A stretch of 64,000 nt of DNA, from the NCBI RefSeq assembly GCF_016107285.1, contig NZ_RCVQ01000009.1:62001-126000 (forward strand). Reading direction: 5' to 3'. The translations under genes and the position numbers were made by a program. Source of the DNA: Roseomonas sp. KE0001 (lineage in GTDB: Bacteria; Pseudomonadota; Alphaproteobacteria; Acetobacterales; Acetobacteraceae). Positions 45,518 through 55,574 of this stretch are shown piece by piece; within the stretch, counting starts at the first letter, position 1, and each line of letters starts with the position of its first letter. The notes under the pieces are model-generated. The model did no database searches, had not been told where the DNA came from, and saw only the letters and a list, made by a program, of their open reading frames with translations.

Positions 45518-46537
45518 TCAGAGGCTGCCGAGGAGGGCGGCGGTGTCCGACATGCGGTTGGAGAAGCCCCACTCGTTGTCGTACCAGGACATCACGCGGA
45601 CCAGCCCGCCATCGACCACCTGCGTCTGCGTCGCGTCGAAGGTCGAGGAATGCGGGTTGTGGTTGAAGTCGATGGAGACCAGCGGCGCCGTGTTGTAGCC
45701 GAGGATGCCCTTCAGCTCGCCCTCGGCGGCGGCCTTCATCACCTCGTTGACGGCCTCCTTCGTCAGCCCTTCGGTCTTGGCCGGGACGAAGTCCAGGGAG
45801 ACGAGGGAGACGTTCGGGGTCGGGATGCGGATGGCGGTGCCGTCCAGCTTGCCCTTCAGCTCGGGCAGCACCAGGCCGACGGCCTTGGCCGCGCCGGTCG
45901 AGGTCGGAATGGCGGAAACCGCCGCGGCACGGGCGCGGTGTAGATCCTTGTGCAGCGTGTCCACGGTGCGCTGGTCGCCGGTATAGGCGTGGATGGTGAC
46001 CATGTAGCCGCGCAGGATGCCGAACTTCTCATGCAGCACCTTGGCCACCGGAGCCAGGCAGTTGGTGGTGCAGGAGGCGTTGGAGACGATGACGTGATCC
46101 TTGGTCAGCGTCTTGTGGTTCACGCCATAGACGATGGTGGCATCGACACCGTCGCCGGGGGCGGAGATCAGCACCTTGCGGGCGCCGGCCTGCAGCAGCT
46201 GCGCCGCCGAATCCCGCTTGGTGAAGAGGCCCGTGCATTCCAGCGCCACATCGACGCCCTGGTACGGCACCTTGGTCGGATCGCGTTCCGCGCTGACCTT
46301 GATGGGGCCGTAGACGCGGCCGTTGTGCTTGATGGTGATGGCGTTGCCCTCGACGCCGACCTCGCCGGGGAACACGCCGTGCACGCTGTCGTAGCGGAAG
46401 AGGTGGGCATTGGCCTCGACACTGCCGAGGTCATTGATGGCGACAACCTCGACATCGCTGCGACCGCTTTCCACGATGGCGCGCAGCACCAGCCGCCCGA
46501 TGCGTCCGAAGCCGTTGATCGCGACCTTAACAGCCAT
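45518..46537 (-). CDS. gap: Glyceraldehyde-3-phosphate dehydrogenase
   Basis: Oxidises glyceraldehyde-3-phosphate to 1,3-bisphosphoglycerate. The NAD fold opens with '[17 protein letters not shown]', the catalytic Cys156 is in '[16 protein letters not shown]', and the 'INDLGS' motif (Asp36) points to NAD preference. The C-terminal '[13 protein letters not shown]' is conserved. Length is 339 residues. It lies between tkt and pgk in one unit. Confidence 0.97.
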   Translation of the reverse strand: MAVKVAINGFGRIGRLVLRAIVESGRSDVEVVAINDLGSVEANAHLFRYDSVHGVFPGEVGVEGNAITIKHNGRVYGPIKVSAERDPTKVPYQGVDVALECTGLFTKRDSAAQLLQAGARKVLISAPGDGVDATIVYGVNHKTLTKDHVIVSNASCTTNCLAPVAKVLHEKFGILRGYMVTIHAYTGDQRTVDTLHKDLHRARAAAVSAIPTSTGAAKAVGLVLPELKGKLDGTAIRIPTPNVSLVSLDFVPAKTEGLTKEAVNEVMKAAAEGELKGILGYNTAPLVSIDFNHNPHSSTFDATQTQVVDGGLVRVMSWYDNEWGFSNRMSDTAALLGSL

Positions 46538-46584
46538 GGTGTGTTTCCCTCGTCTCTGTGAAAAGTGGTCTTGAACGCTGCGTT

Positions 46585-48648
46585 TCAGGCCAGCTTGCGC
46601 CGGACTGCCGATACCACCGCCTCGACCGTGATGCCGAAGTGGCGGAAGAGATCGTCCGCGGGTGCCGAGGCGCCGAACCCCGTCATGCCCACAAAGGTTG
46701 CGTCCGCGCCCAGCCAGCGCTGCCAGCCGAAGTCCAGCGCGGCCTCGACGCCGATCCGCGGCGCCTCGCCAAGCACGGCGCCACGGTAGCCCTCATCCTG
46801 CAACGCGAAAAGCTCCCAGCAGGGCAGGGAGACCACCGCGGTCGGCACCCCCTCGGCCTGCAGCGTCTCGCGCGCGGCCATCGCCAGATGCACCTCGGAC
46901 CCCGTCGCCACCAGCGTGGCGCGGCGCGGCCCCTCGGCCTCGGCCAGCACATATCCGCCGCGGGCGCAGCGGTTCTCGCCCGCCTCGCCGCGCAGGGCGG
47001 GAAGGTTCTGCCGCGACAGCGCCAGCACCGAGGGTCCGTCCGTGCGCTGGATGGCCAGGTCCCAGCACTCCGCCGTCTCCATCGCATCGGCGGGGCGGAA
47101 GACGCAGAGGTTCGGGATCGCCCGCAGAGAAGCCAGGGTCTCCACCGGCTGGTGCGTCGGCCCGTCCTCTCCCAGGCCGATGCTGTCATGCGTCAGCACG
47201 TGGATGACGCGGGTGCGCATCAGGGCGGCGAGGCGCAACGCGGGCCGCAAGTAATCGGCGAAGACCAGGAAGGTTCCGCCATAGGGGATGACCCCGCCAT
47301 GCAGCGCCATGCCGTTCATCGCCGCGGCCATGCCGTGCTCGCGGATGCCCCAATGGATGTAGCGGCCGCCCAGATTGTCCGGCGACAGGACCGGCACACC
47401 CTTGACGTTGGTGTTGTTGGAGCCGGTGAGATCGGCCGAGCCGCCGATCATCTCCGGAATGGCCGGCACCAGCACCTCCAGGGTCTTCTGGCTCGACACG
47501 CGGGTGGCCGCCTTCGGCTTCTCCTCGGCGATGCGCTGGCGGAAGGCCGCGCTGGCCTCGTGCCAGCCTTCCGGCAGCCGGCCGGCCATGGCCCGCTCGA
47601 ACTCGGCCTTCTGCTGATGGTTGGCCAGCCGCTTCAGCCAGGACCGGCGGGTGCCGGCGGAGCGCCGCCCCGCGGCTTCCCAGGCGGACTTGATATCGGC
47701 CGGGATCTCGAAGGGCGGGCTGCTCCAGCCCAGGGCCTCCTTGGCGGCGGCGGCCTCCGCGCTGCCGAGGGCGGCGCCATGACTGCCCGCCGTGCCCGCC
47801 TTGGTGGGGGCGGAGAAGCCGATGATGGTGCGGCAGGCGATGATGGTGGGCTTGCGGCTGCGCGTCGCGGCCTCGAGCGCCTTCTCGACGGCAGCGGCGT
47901 CGTGTCCATCGACGCGCCGCACCGCCCAGCCATAGGCCTGGAAGCGCTTCAGCACATCCTCCGAGGAGGCCATGCGGACATCGCCGTCGATGCAGATGCC
48001 GTTATCGTCCCAGAGCACCGTCAGCTTGGAGAGCCTGAAGTGGCCCGCGATGGCGGCGGCCTCGTGGCTGATGCCCTCCATCAGGCATCCGTCGCCCGCG
48101 ATCACCCAGGTCCTGTGGTCCACGAGGCTGCGGCCGAACCGGACGGCGAGGTGCCGCTCCGCCAGCGCCATGCCCACCGCATTGGCCAGGCCCTGGCCCA
48201 GCGGCCCGGTGGTGGTCTCGATGGCGGGGTGCTCGCCATACTCCGGATGGCCCGCGGCCACGGAATGCAGCTGGCGGAACCGCTTCAGATCCTCGATGCC
48301 CATGCCGGCATGGCCGGACAGGTGCAGCCAGGCATAGAGCAGCATGGAGCCATGCCCGGCGGACAGCACGAAGCGGTCCCGGTCCGGCCAGGTCGGATCG
48401 GCGGCGTCATACTTCAGGAACTTGCTGAACAGGACCGTCGCCGCGTCCGCCATGCCCAGAGGCATGCCGGGATGGCCGGACTTGGCCTGTTCCACGGCAT
48501 CGATCGCCAGCACCCGGATGGCGTCCGCCATGCGCCGCGTCTCGGTGCATGGCAGTGCCAGGATGCGGTCCTGCGCCGCCAGAGCGGGGTTGCCGGAGGG
48601 ATCGGGGAGGGGAGCGATACTGGCCAAGGTGGAGAACCTCTCTGGCAT
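46585..48648 (-). CDS. tkt: Transketolase
   Basis: Thiamine-diphosphate enzyme of the pentose-phosphate pathway, up to 687 residues. '[19 protein letters not shown]' gives the active-site histidine region, '[13 protein letters not shown]' with '[12 protein letters not shown]' the cofactor motif, and '[18 protein letters not shown]' the transketolase signature. The ATG at 48648 lacks a Shine-Dalgarno; a TTG at 48627 has GAGAGG about 9 bases upstream and could be the true start. It is the first gene of tkt-gap-pgk and is divergent from the acyl-CoA synthetase/GNAT gene. Confidence 0.95.
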   Translation of the reverse strand: MPERFSTLASIAPLPDPSGNPALAAQDRILALPCTETRRMADAIRVLAIDAVEQAKSGHPGMPLGMADAATVLFSKFLKYDAADPTWPDRDRFVLSAGHGSMLLYAWLHLSGHAGMGIEDLKRFRQLHSVAAGHPEYGEHPAIETTTGPLGQGLANAVGMALAERHLAVRFGRSLVDHRTWVIAGDGCLMEGISHEAAAIAGHFRLSKLTVLWDDNGICIDGDVRMASSEDVLKRFQAYGWAVRRVDGHDAAAVEKALEAATRSRKPTIIACRTIIGFSAPTKAGTAGSHGAALGSAEAAAAKEALGWSSPPFEIPADIKSAWEAAGRRSAGTRRSWLKRLANHQQKAEFERAMAGRLPEGWHEASAAFRQRIAEEKPKAATRVSSQKTLEVLVPAIPEMIGGSADLTGSNNTNVKGVPVLSPDNLGGRYIHWGIREHGMAAAMNGMALHGGVIPYGGTFLVFADYLRPALRLAALMRTRVIHVLTHDSIGLGEDGPTHQPVETLASLRAIPNLCVFRPADAMETAECWDLAIQRTDGPSVLALSRQNLPALRGEAGENRCARGGYVLAEAEGPRRATLVATGSEVHLAMAARETLQAEGVPTAVVSLPCWELFALQDEGYRGAVLGEAPRIGVEAALDFGWQRWLGADATFVGMTGFGASAPADDLFRHFGITVEAVVSAVRRKLA

Positions 48649-48863
48649 CGGACGGCTATAAGGCTGAGATTACGGCGCGGCAACCCGCTGGCACCGCCCC
48701 GTCCCAGCTCCGCCAGTCCGGCTGATTCGTCGGGGTTGCGGCTGCCCATAGCCCGGCGAGGCCCACCCGGCCAGCCTTCCTCTCGCATGCCTGCCGCCGG
48801 CGCGCGGAACTTCCCGGAGCCGGGCGTTGCGAGCCGGCGGCGAAGTTGCCACCTTCCTCCACC

Positions 48864-51521
48864 ATGAAGCTGCCTTTTCCCGTGACGCGCCATAAGCCGG
48901 GCTTCCGCGAGACCGCTCTCTTCAGGCCGGCCTGCGTGGTGCTGGTCGCGGACCCCGCCTTGCCGGAGGCCGCCATCCTGGCCGCCAATCTGGCCGCCGG
49001 AGGCTTCGAGGGGCGCATCCACGCCATCGGCATCGAGGCGCCGGGCCTGCTCGCGGCGCCGGACATCGAATCCCTGCCCGAGGTTCCCGACCTGGCCGTG
49101 ATCTGCCTCCCCCCCGAGGCGCAGCGGGAGGCCATGGCGAGCCTGGCCCGGCTGGGCTGCTTCGCCGCCGTCATTCCGGTCGCCTCGCCCGACCTCGCCG
49201 AACTCTGCGAGGCGACGGGCATGCGGGCGCTGGGCGGCCATAGCTTCGGCCTCTGTCTCCCCTCGATCGGGCTGAACGCCAGCCTGTCCCACCTGCCGCC
49301 CCGTCCCGGACGCCTGGCGCTGCTCTGCCAGTCCTCGGCCATGGCCCGCGCCATCATCGACTGGGCGGACGGGGAGGAGCTGGGTTTCTCCCATATTGTC
49401 GGCATCGGCACGAACCAGGGCCTCGGCTTCGCGCTCTCGCTCGACTGGCTGGCTCGGGACCCGGAGGCCGGCGCGGTGCTGCTGGATCTCCGCCGCATCA
49501 AGAACCGCAGGATGTTCATCTCCGCCGCGCGCGCCACGGCGCGGACCCGGCCCGTCGTCGCCATCCGGCCCGGCGGCCGGCAGTCCGATGCGAGCGGGAC
49601 GGCGGATGCCGTCATGGAGGCGGCGCTGCGCCGCGCCGGCGTCCTGCGCGTCTCCGGGCTGGAGGACCTGCTGTCCGCGGCGGAGACGCTGGCGCGCCTT
49701 CGCTCGGTCGTGCGGCGCGGCAAGGATGCGCTGCCCGGCAACCGCATCGCCATCGTGGCCAATGGCCAGGGACCGGCGCAGCTGGCCGCGGACGACGCCC
49801 TCCGGGGCGGAGCCCGGCTCGCCGAATGGACGGAGAGCGATGCCGCCGCCCTTCGCCTGGCGCTGCCCAGCGCCAGTTCCGGCAATCCCCTGTTGCTGCC
49901 CCCGGAGGACAGTCACCGCCTCGGCGAGGCAGCGAGCCTGGTGGCGGCGCTGCAGGGCGTGGACTCGGTGGTCGCCATCCACGCCCCGGCACCCCTGCAG
50001 GATGGCGAGATCACCGCCGGACTGCTGGCGGCCGCCTGCAAGGCGACGCGGGGCGCGCCGATCCTGGTGTCCTGGCTCGGCCGGGCCGGTGCCGATGTGG
50101 CCCAGCAGCGCCTCGGGCAGCAGGGTATCGCCGTCTTTCCGACGCCCGAGGCCGCGATCCGCGGCGCCCTGCATCTTGCGACGGACCGCCGCAACCGCGC
50201 CGCGGCCGCCGAGCTGCCACCGCGCGAGGTCCTCGAGGTGGTGCCGGACCGCCAGGCCGCACGGTCGCTGATCGAGCGGATGCGAAGCGACGGCCGGCTG
50301 GACTTCAACGAGGCCCAGGCGCTGAGCCTGCTGAGCGCCTATGGCATTCCGGTCATCCCTGGAAAGGCGGTGGCCAGCGTCGAGGAGGCCATCGAGGCGG
50401 CCATGCGCATGGGCTTTCCCGTGGTGCTGAAGGCGCTCTCCCCGGATCTGCCGCGCAAGACCGAGGTGGGCGGCGTGGTCCTTGGCATCAAGGACGTGTC
50501 GAGCCTCCGGCAGGCCGCGGCCGGCATGCTGCGGAACATCCGCGCGCAGCGGCCCGATGCGCGGCTGGATGGCTTCCTGGTGCAGCGCCAGGCCATGAGC
50601 GGGCGCCGGCGCAGCCACGAGTTGCGGATCCGGCTGGGCGATGACGCCATGTTCGGCCCCTTCATCGGCTACGGCCGTGGCGGCACCGCCTCGGATTTCG
50701 AGCCTGACGTGGCCTTCGATCTGCCGCCGCTCAACCGGACCCTGGCGCTGGCGCAGATCCGGCGCACCCGGAGCGTCCGCCTGCTGGAAGGCTTCCGCGA
50801 CCATGCCTCCGTCGATCTGGCAGCGGTGGCCGATACGCTGGTGCGGGTCTCCCAGATGGCCATCGATTTCCCGGAGATCGAGGGACTGATCATCAACCCC
50901 CTGCTGGCCGGGGATGAGGGCATCCTGGCGCTGGACGCCTCAGGGCGGCTGCGCGCACCGGGCGTGGTCTCGCAACTGGCCGTGCCACCCTATCCGGCCG
51001 AGCTGTCACGCCCCTGGACCGCGCGGGACGGGCGCCAGGTGGTCATCCGGCCGATCCGCCCGGAGGACGCGGCCGCCCATGCGGAAGCCTTCCGCAACCT
51101 CGCCCCCGAGGATGTCCGCTGGCGCTTCTTCAGCCAGTTGAAGGAGCTGCCCGCCGCGCAGATAGCCCGCATGACGCAGATCGACTACGATCGTGAAATG
51201 GCCTTCGTGGCGGTGGAAACGCCTGAGGGCGGCGTTCCGCGTACGGTCGGCGTCGCGCGCCTGATCCGCGAGCCCGGTCTGCGCCAGGGCGAGTTCGCGG
51301 TTGTCACCCTGCCGGCCTGGAAAGGGCAGGGACTTGGCCGGCAGTTGATGGAACGGCTGATGGAATGGGCGCGCGACCATGCCCTGGAACGCATCGTCGG
51401 GCAGGTGCTGGTGGGCAATCAGCCGATGCTCGGCTTCGTGCGCGCCCTCGGCTTCACCCTGCGCCGATCCGCGGAGGATGAGGAGGTCATGGATGCGATC
51501 CTTGACCTCCGCCCGTCCTAG
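48864..51521 (+). CDS. Fused NDP-forming acyl-CoA synthetase-like and GNAT acetyltransferase protein (Pat/PatZ type)
   Basis: An 885-residue multidomain protein. It has a CoA-binding Rossmann domain (about 20-130), succinyl-CoA-ligase-like domains (about 150-450), an ATP-grasp domain (about 470-700, 'NEAQALSLLSAYGIPVIPGK') and a C-terminal GNAT domain (about 725-880, 'AWKGQGLGRQLMERLM'). The architecture matches bacterial protein lysine acetyltransferases that inactivate acetyl-CoA synthetase. The usual 'GPN-LG' motif reads 'ALGGHSFGLCLP', so synthetase activity may be lost. A TTG at 48846 is an alternative start. It shares a CTAG stop overlap with the convergent regulator. Confidence 0.9.
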   Translation: MKLPFPVTRHKPGFRETALFRPACVVLVADPALPEAAILAANLAAGGFEGRIHAIGIEAPGLLAAPDIESLPEVPDLAVICLPPEAQREAMASLARLGCFAAVIPVASPDLAELCEATGMRALGGHSFGLCLPSIGLNASLSHLPPRPGRLALLCQSSAMARAIIDWADGEELGFSHIVGIGTNQGLGFALSLDWLARDPEAGAVLLDLRRIKNRRMFISAARATARTRPVVAIRPGGRQSDASGTADAVMEAALRRAGVLRVSGLEDLLSAAETLARLRSVVRRGKDALPGNRIAIVANGQGPAQLAADDALRGGARLAEWTESDAAALRLALPSASSGNPLLLPPEDSHRLGEAASLVAALQGVDSVVAIHAPAPLQDGEITAGLLAAACKATRGAPILVSWLGRAGADVAQQRLGQQGIAVFPTPEAAIRGALHLATDRRNRAAAAELPPREVLEVVPDRQAARSLIERMRSDGRLDFNEAQALSLLSAYGIPVIPGKAVASVEEAIEAAMRMGFPVVLKALSPDLPRKTEVGGVVLGIKDVSSLRQAAAGMLRNIRAQRPDARLDGFLVQRQAMSGRRRSHELRIRLGDDAMFGPFIGYGRGGTASDFEPDVAFDLPPLNRTLALAQIRRTRSVRLLEGFRDHASVDLAAVADTLVRVSQMAIDFPEIEGLIINPLLAGDEGILALDASGRLRAPGVVSQLAVPPYPAELSRPWTARDGRQVVIRPIRPEDAAAHAEAFRNLAPEDVRWRFFSQLKELPAAQIARMTQIDYDREMAFVAVETPEGGVPRTVGVARLIREPGLRQGEFAVVTLPAWKGQGLGRQLMERLMEWARDHALERIVGQVLVGNQPMLGFVRALGFTLRRSAEDEEVMDAILDLRPS

Positions 51522-52393
51522 CGCGGGCCGCTTTCCCGGATCAGGTCCCGCACGCGGCTGGCCGCCGCGGGCCCCTTCAGCGCGTTGCGCCAGGCAGACT
51601 CGGCGACCCGCTGATGCACCGAGACCGCTTCATCCGCCGCCGTGATGGTGCCGACACCGATCGCCGCGCTGGAGGTCACATCCGCGGCGAAGGGGCTGGT
51701 GCAGACATGCGCCCGGTCGCGGCCCCGCAGGACCATGAAGCCACCCGCGGGTTCCATGGACAGCAGGCCGAGCTGCAGGCCGATCGGCACGCTTTCCATC
51801 AGGGAGGCGATGCTCTCCACCTCGGTCCGCGCGGCGAGGCGGCAGCGGGTCCGCGTGCGTTCCGACACGGCCATCCCCGCCGCGACGCCCTCGGCGAGGA
51901 AGCGCCTGATCGCCCCTTCGGACAACATGGAGATGATATTCGCGCGGCGCGACTGGTGCAGCTTCTTGCGCGCGGCGAGCAGGCCCATGGCCTGATCCGC
52001 GGCGGCCCTGGCCGCCACCCGCTCGGAGGAGCCGTCAGCGGCTTCCGCCCAGGCCTCGGCGAGGGCGCCATCGAAGGCTTCCGTCGTCGTCTGATAGCAG
52101 AAGGCGCCGCCGACCTGCAGGATCTGGTCGGACTGCTCCTCCACCTGGCGCAACCGCTCCTGGAAGGCGATCGGTCGGGAGAAATATTCGACGCCGATGC
52201 CCAGCAGGGAGAGCGGCGAGATCTTCAGCAGCTCCGCCAACCGGCGGATGGTGTCGAGCTTGATGACCTCGCCTTTTTCATAGCGATAGAGCGCGGCGCG
52301 TGACACGCCGAGCCGCGCCGCGATTTCCTCCGCGCGTAGGCCTGATTCCAGGCGGTAGGCCCGCAACTGCTGGCCGATATCGGCGAATCGCAT
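51518..52393 (-). CDS. XRE-family transcriptional regulator
   Basis: A 291-residue regulator. An N-terminal helix-turn-helix is clear (about 5-60, 'AEEIAARLGVSRAALYRYEK'). The remaining 230 residues include 'RRANIISMLSEGAIRRFLAE' and 'FAADVTSSAAIGVGTITAAD' and do not match a domain I recognise; they may be a sensor. The ATG at 52393 has AAGAGG 5 bases upstream; an earlier in-frame start at 52495 would add 34 unrelated residues. It lies downstream of glxR on the same strand with a 188-base gap, so a role in glyoxylate metabolism is possible but unproven. Confidence 0.85.
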   Translation of the reverse strand: MRFADIGQQLRAYRLESGLRAEEIAARLGVSRAALYRYEKGEVIKLDTIRRLAELLKISPLSLLGIGVEYFSRPIAFQERLRQVEEQSDQILQVGGAFCYQTTTEAFDGALAEAWAEAADGSSERVAARAAADQAMGLLAARKKLHQSRRANIISMLSEGAIRRFLAEGVAAGMAVSERTRTRCRLAARTEVESIASLMESVPIGLQLGLLSMEPAGGFMVLRGRDRAHVCTSPFAADVTSSAAIGVGTITAADEAVSVHQRVAESAWRNALKGPAAASRVRDLIRESGPR

Positions 52394-52581
52394 GGCACCT
52401 CTTGTCGATATCAACCGTGACGAATCTTTCGCAGAGCGAGAATCTCGCCCGGCGGCTTTGTTTCCGAAAATGCGTGGAGACGCGCCACAAGGCAATCAAA
52501 GAATTGCCAGAATTGGTCCAGACTCTCATCCCGAGAGCGAGAGCGGTTAAAATTCCCCTCCGGCACCGCGCCCGGACCGTC
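52394..52581 (-). promoter_or_regulatory. Intergenic region upstream of the XRE regulator gene
   Basis: A 188-base, comparatively AT-rich stretch that should contain the promoter of the XRE gene. A small partly palindromic site, TTGTCGATATCAA (about 52402-52414), lies close to the start codon and could be an autoregulatory operator. No gene was found in it. Confidence 0.35.
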
Positions 52582-53463
52582 TTAGTCGTTGACCTTGTGC
52601 TGGGCGAGCCGTTCCAGCGCCTGCACCAGCCCTGAATGATCCCAGTCCTCGCCGCCGGCCGCCGCGCAGGCGGAGAAAAGTTGCTGGGTGGAGGCCGTGT
52701 TCGGCAGCGCGACGCCCAGCGCCCGCGCCGATTGCAGGGCCAGGTTCAGATCCTTCTGATGCAGGCGGATGCGGAAGCCCGGATCGAAGCTGCGCGTGAT
52801 CATCCGTTCACCGTGCAGTTCCAGGATGCGGGATGTGGCGAGGCCGCCCATCAACGCCTGCCGGACCTTCGCCGGATCCGCGCCCGCCTTGCTGGCGAAG
52901 ACCAGGGCCTCGGCCACGGCCTCGATGGTCAGCGCCACAACAATCTGGTTGGCGACCTTGCAGGTCTGCCCGGCGCCGTTCTCCGTGCCCACCAGGGTGA
53001 TGTTCTTTCCCATCGCCTGGAACAGCGGCAAGGCCTTGTCGAAGGCCTGCTGCGGACCGCCCACCATGATGGTGAGCGAGGCCTGCCGGGCCCCCACCTC
53101 GCCACCGGAAACCGGCGCGTCGAGATACTCGCAGCCGGCGGCGTTGATCTTGCGGGCGAAGGTCTTGGTGTCGGTCGGGCTGATCGAACTCATGTCGATC
53201 ACCAGCTTGCCGGCGGAGAGTCCCTCGGCCACGCCATCCTGCCCGAACAGCACCGCCTCGACATCCGGCGTGTCCGGCACCATCAGGATGATCGCCTCGG
53301 CCTCGCGGGCCACCGCAGCCGGGCTCGGCACGACCGTCGCGGCCTCCCGGATCTCAGCGGCAAGGCTCTTGCGATCGGGAACGACGAGGTCGTGGCCAGC
53401 CTGCTTCAGGTGCAGCGCCATGGGCCGCCCCATGATGCCGAGGCCGATGAAACCGATTTTCAT
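52582..53463 (-). CDS. glxR: 2-hydroxy-3-oxopropionate (tartronate semialdehyde) reductase
   Basis: A beta-hydroxyacid dehydrogenase of 293 residues that reduces tartronate semialdehyde to D-glycerate. The N-terminal 'KIGFIGLGIMGRPMALHL' is the cofactor fold, 'DAPVSGGEVGARQASLTIMV' is the family substrate signature and K169 in 'GAGQTCKVANQIVV' is the catalytic lysine. It lies 53 bases after the hydroxypyruvate isomerase gene in the same direction, which supports the glyoxylate-pathway assignment over 3-hydroxyisobutyrate dehydrogenase. Confidence 0.92.
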   Translation of the reverse strand: MKIGFIGLGIMGRPMALHLKQAGHDLVVPDRKSLAAEIREAATVVPSPAAVAREAEAIILMVPDTPDVEAVLFGQDGVAEGLSAGKLVIDMSSISPTDTKTFARKINAAGCEYLDAPVSGGEVGARQASLTIMVGGPQQAFDKALPLFQAMGKNITLVGTENGAGQTCKVANQIVVALTIEAVAEALVFASKAGADPAKVRQALMGGLATSRILELHGERMITRSFDPGFRIRLHQKDLNLALQSARALGVALPNTASTQQLFSACAAAGGEDWDHSGLVQALERLAQHKVND

Positions 53464-53516
53464 GATGGGAACTCCTCCGCGTTACGATTGGGATGTCCGT
53501 GGCGGCGCCCGGCGCG

Positions 53517-54299
53517 TCAGCGCGGGCGGTAGGGCGCGAACCAGGACAGTCCTTCCAGGGTGTCGCCCCGGGGCCGGTATTCGCAGCCGATCCAGCCGCG
53601 ATAGCCGAGCGCGTCGATGCGCTCAAAGACGTAGGGCCAGTTGACCTCGCCGGTGCCCGGCTCGTTCCGCCCGGGCACGTCGGCCACCTGCATATGCGCG
53701 ATGAGCGGAAGGTGCTTCTCCACGCGCCTGACGATGTCGCCCTCGGTAATCTGGCAATGATAGAGATCGAACTGCAGGCCGATGCGATCCGGCCCCAGGC
53801 TGCCGATGATCGCGGCGGCCTGATTAGTGTCGCGCAGGAAGAAGCCTGGAATATCCCTCTGGTTGATGGGCTCGATCACGGGCTTCACCCCCGCCTTGGC
53901 GCATTCCTCCGCCGCCCAGTGCAGGTTCACGGCATAGCTGGCCGCCATGGCTTCCCGGGATACGCCCTCCGGCACGAGGCCGGCCATGACGTGCAGGCGG
54001 GGGCAGGACAGCGCCGCGGCATAGTCCAGGGCCTTCCGGATCGCGTCGCGGAATTCCGCTTCCCGGCCGGGAATGGCGGCCATCCCGCGCTCACCGCCCT
54101 GCCAATCGCCCGGCGGCGCGTTGAAGAGCACCTGGCGGAGGCCATTGTCCTGAAGCCTGCGCGCGATCTCGGCGGCCGGAAAATCATAGGGAAAGAGAAA
54201 CTCGACCGCCTCGAAGCCGCCCCGACGCGCCGCTTCGAACCGTTCGAGGAACGGCAGCTCCTGGAACATCATGGAGAGGTTGGCGGCGAAGCGTGGCAT
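53517..54299 (-). CDS. hyi: Hydroxypyruvate isomerase
   Basis: A TIM-barrel isomerase of 260 residues that interconverts hydroxypyruvate and tartronate semialdehyde. Catalytic glutamates are E143 in 'VIEPINQRDIPGFFL' and E240 in 'GWIGCEYRPRGDT'. The opening 'RFAANLSMMFQELPFLERF' is typical. The ATG at 54299 is preferred over an upstream start at 54398 that adds a non-homologous extension. It leads the hyi-glxR unit. Glyoxylate carboligase (gcl), which makes tartronate semialdehyde, is not in the window. Confidence 0.93.
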   Translation of the reverse strand: MPRFAANLSMMFQELPFLERFEAARRGGFEAVEFLFPYDFPAAEIARRLQDNGLRQVLFNAPPGDWQGGERGMAAIPGREAEFRDAIRKALDYAAALSCPRLHVMAGLVPEGVSREAMAASYAVNLHWAAEECAKAGVKPVIEPINQRDIPGFFLRDTNQAAAIIGSLGPDRIGLQFDLYHCQITEGDIVRRVEKHLPLIAHMQVADVPGRNEPGTGEVNWPYVFERIDALGYRGWIGCEYRPRGDTLEGLSWFAPYRPR

Positions 54300-54449
54300 G
54301 CGGCGGGACCTCGGCTGGTCACCCGCCCGGGCGGGTGCGTTCCTCAGGCGGGCCACGCTAGTCGGCCTGTCGCCGAGTGCAAGCCCCCGGACCCCCATGC
54401 GTTCAGGAGGGCGCTGGCAGAACCGCTGCAGGTCGGGCAGATTTCCCGC

Positions 54450-55526
54450 ATGTCCCTTTCATCCTCGCCGGACCAGCACGGCCTCAAGCCCGCCCGCCTG
54501 CTCGGGTTGGCGGCACTCCTGACTCTGCTCGGGGGGTGCCTGATGGTCCTGAGGCCATTCGTCTCGGCCCTGCTCTGGGCGGCGATCCTGGCCTTCTGCA
54601 CCTGGCCCGCCTATCGGACCCTGCGGGACAGGCTGCATCTGCGGCCCTCGCTGGCCGCCCTGGTCATGGTGACGATCGAGATGCTGCTCCTGGGCCTGCC
54701 GATCCTTTTCGCCGCGCCGATCCGCGCCGAGGACGTGGAGAGCCTTCGTCAGGCGATCGACGGCTTCATCGCCAGCGGCCTGCCCAGCCTCGGCGGCAAG
54801 CTGGCGCAGATCCCGATCATCGGCGAGTTCCTGGGACGGCAGTGGGACTCCCTGCAACTCGACTTCACCCCGCTCACCAATCTGCTCCAGCCCTATGCCG
54901 GCGTCATCGCGCAGCAGGCACTCGGCCTCCTGCTGGCGGTGCTGTCGGGCCTCGCGGAGCTGGTCCTGGCGATCCTGCTCTCCTTTTTCTTCTACCGGGA
55001 CGGCCCGCGCATGGCCGCCGGGCTGGAGGCGGTGATCGTCCGCATGGCCGGTGCCCAGGCGCGACGCCTGGTGCAGCTCACCGCCAATGTCACGCTCGGC
55101 GTGGTCTACGGGCTGCTGGGCACGGCGGTGGCGCAGGGCGTGCTCACCGGCTTCGGGCTCTGGATTTCCGGCGTGCCGCAGCCGGTGCTGCTCGGCGTGG
55201 TGGCGGGGCTCATCTCCATCCTGCCGATCGGCGCGCCGGTCGTCTGGTTGCCGGCCGCGCTGTGGCTGTTCAGCCAGGGCTCGACCGGCTGGGGCCTCTT
55301 CCTGCTGATCTACGGCGCGGGTGGCATCAGCAGCGTGGACAATGTCATCCGACCCTGGCTGATCAGTCGCGGCGCCGACCTGCCGCTGCTTCTCACCATC
55401 CTCGGTGCACTGGGGGGCATCTTCGCCTTCGGCTTCCTCGGGTTGTTCCTCGGGCCGGTGCTGCTCGCGGTGGGCTTCACCCTTCTGCGCGACTGGGCGG
55501 AGGAGGAGCCGCAGACGCTGCGTTGA
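54450..55526 (+). CDS. AI-2E/PerM-family transporter
   Basis: A 358-residue membrane protein of the AI-2 exporter (TqsA/PerM) family. About eight transmembrane segments are visible, including 'LLGLAALLTLLGGCLMVLRP' and 'VLLGVVAGLISILPIGAPVV', separated by a long amphipathic soluble region (about 100-150). The motif 'LPIGAPVVWLPAALWLF' and the closing 'GFLGLFLGPVLLAVGFTLLR' are typical. Members export diverse molecules or act as Na+/H+ antiporters; signalling cannot be assumed. It is divergent from hyi and followed after 48 bases by the DUF533 gene. Confidence 0.9.
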   Translation: MSLSSSPDQHGLKPARLLGLAALLTLLGGCLMVLRPFVSALLWAAILAFCTWPAYRTLRDRLHLRPSLAALVMVTIEMLLLGLPILFAAPIRAEDVESLRQAIDGFIASGLPSLGGKLAQIPIIGEFLGRQWDSLQLDFTPLTNLLQPYAGVIAQQALGLLLAVLSGLAELVLAILLSFFFYRDGPRMAAGLEAVIVRMAGAQARRLVQLTANVTLGVVYGLLGTAVAQGVLTGFGLWISGVPQPVLLGVVAGLISILPIGAPVVWLPAALWLFSQGSTGWGLFLLIYGAGGISSVDNVIRPWLISRGADLPLLLTILGALGGIFAFGFLGLFLGPVLLAVGFTLLRDWAEEEPQTLR

Positions 55527-55574
55527 CGCGCCTGTGTCTTGTCTCTCCGAGGCGGCGTACCGAACTGTCGCTTC

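Noticed and set aside
46558-48867. A 769-codon open frame opposite tkt
   Set aside because: Transketolase on the minus strand is certain; the opposite frame lacks any recognisable domain.
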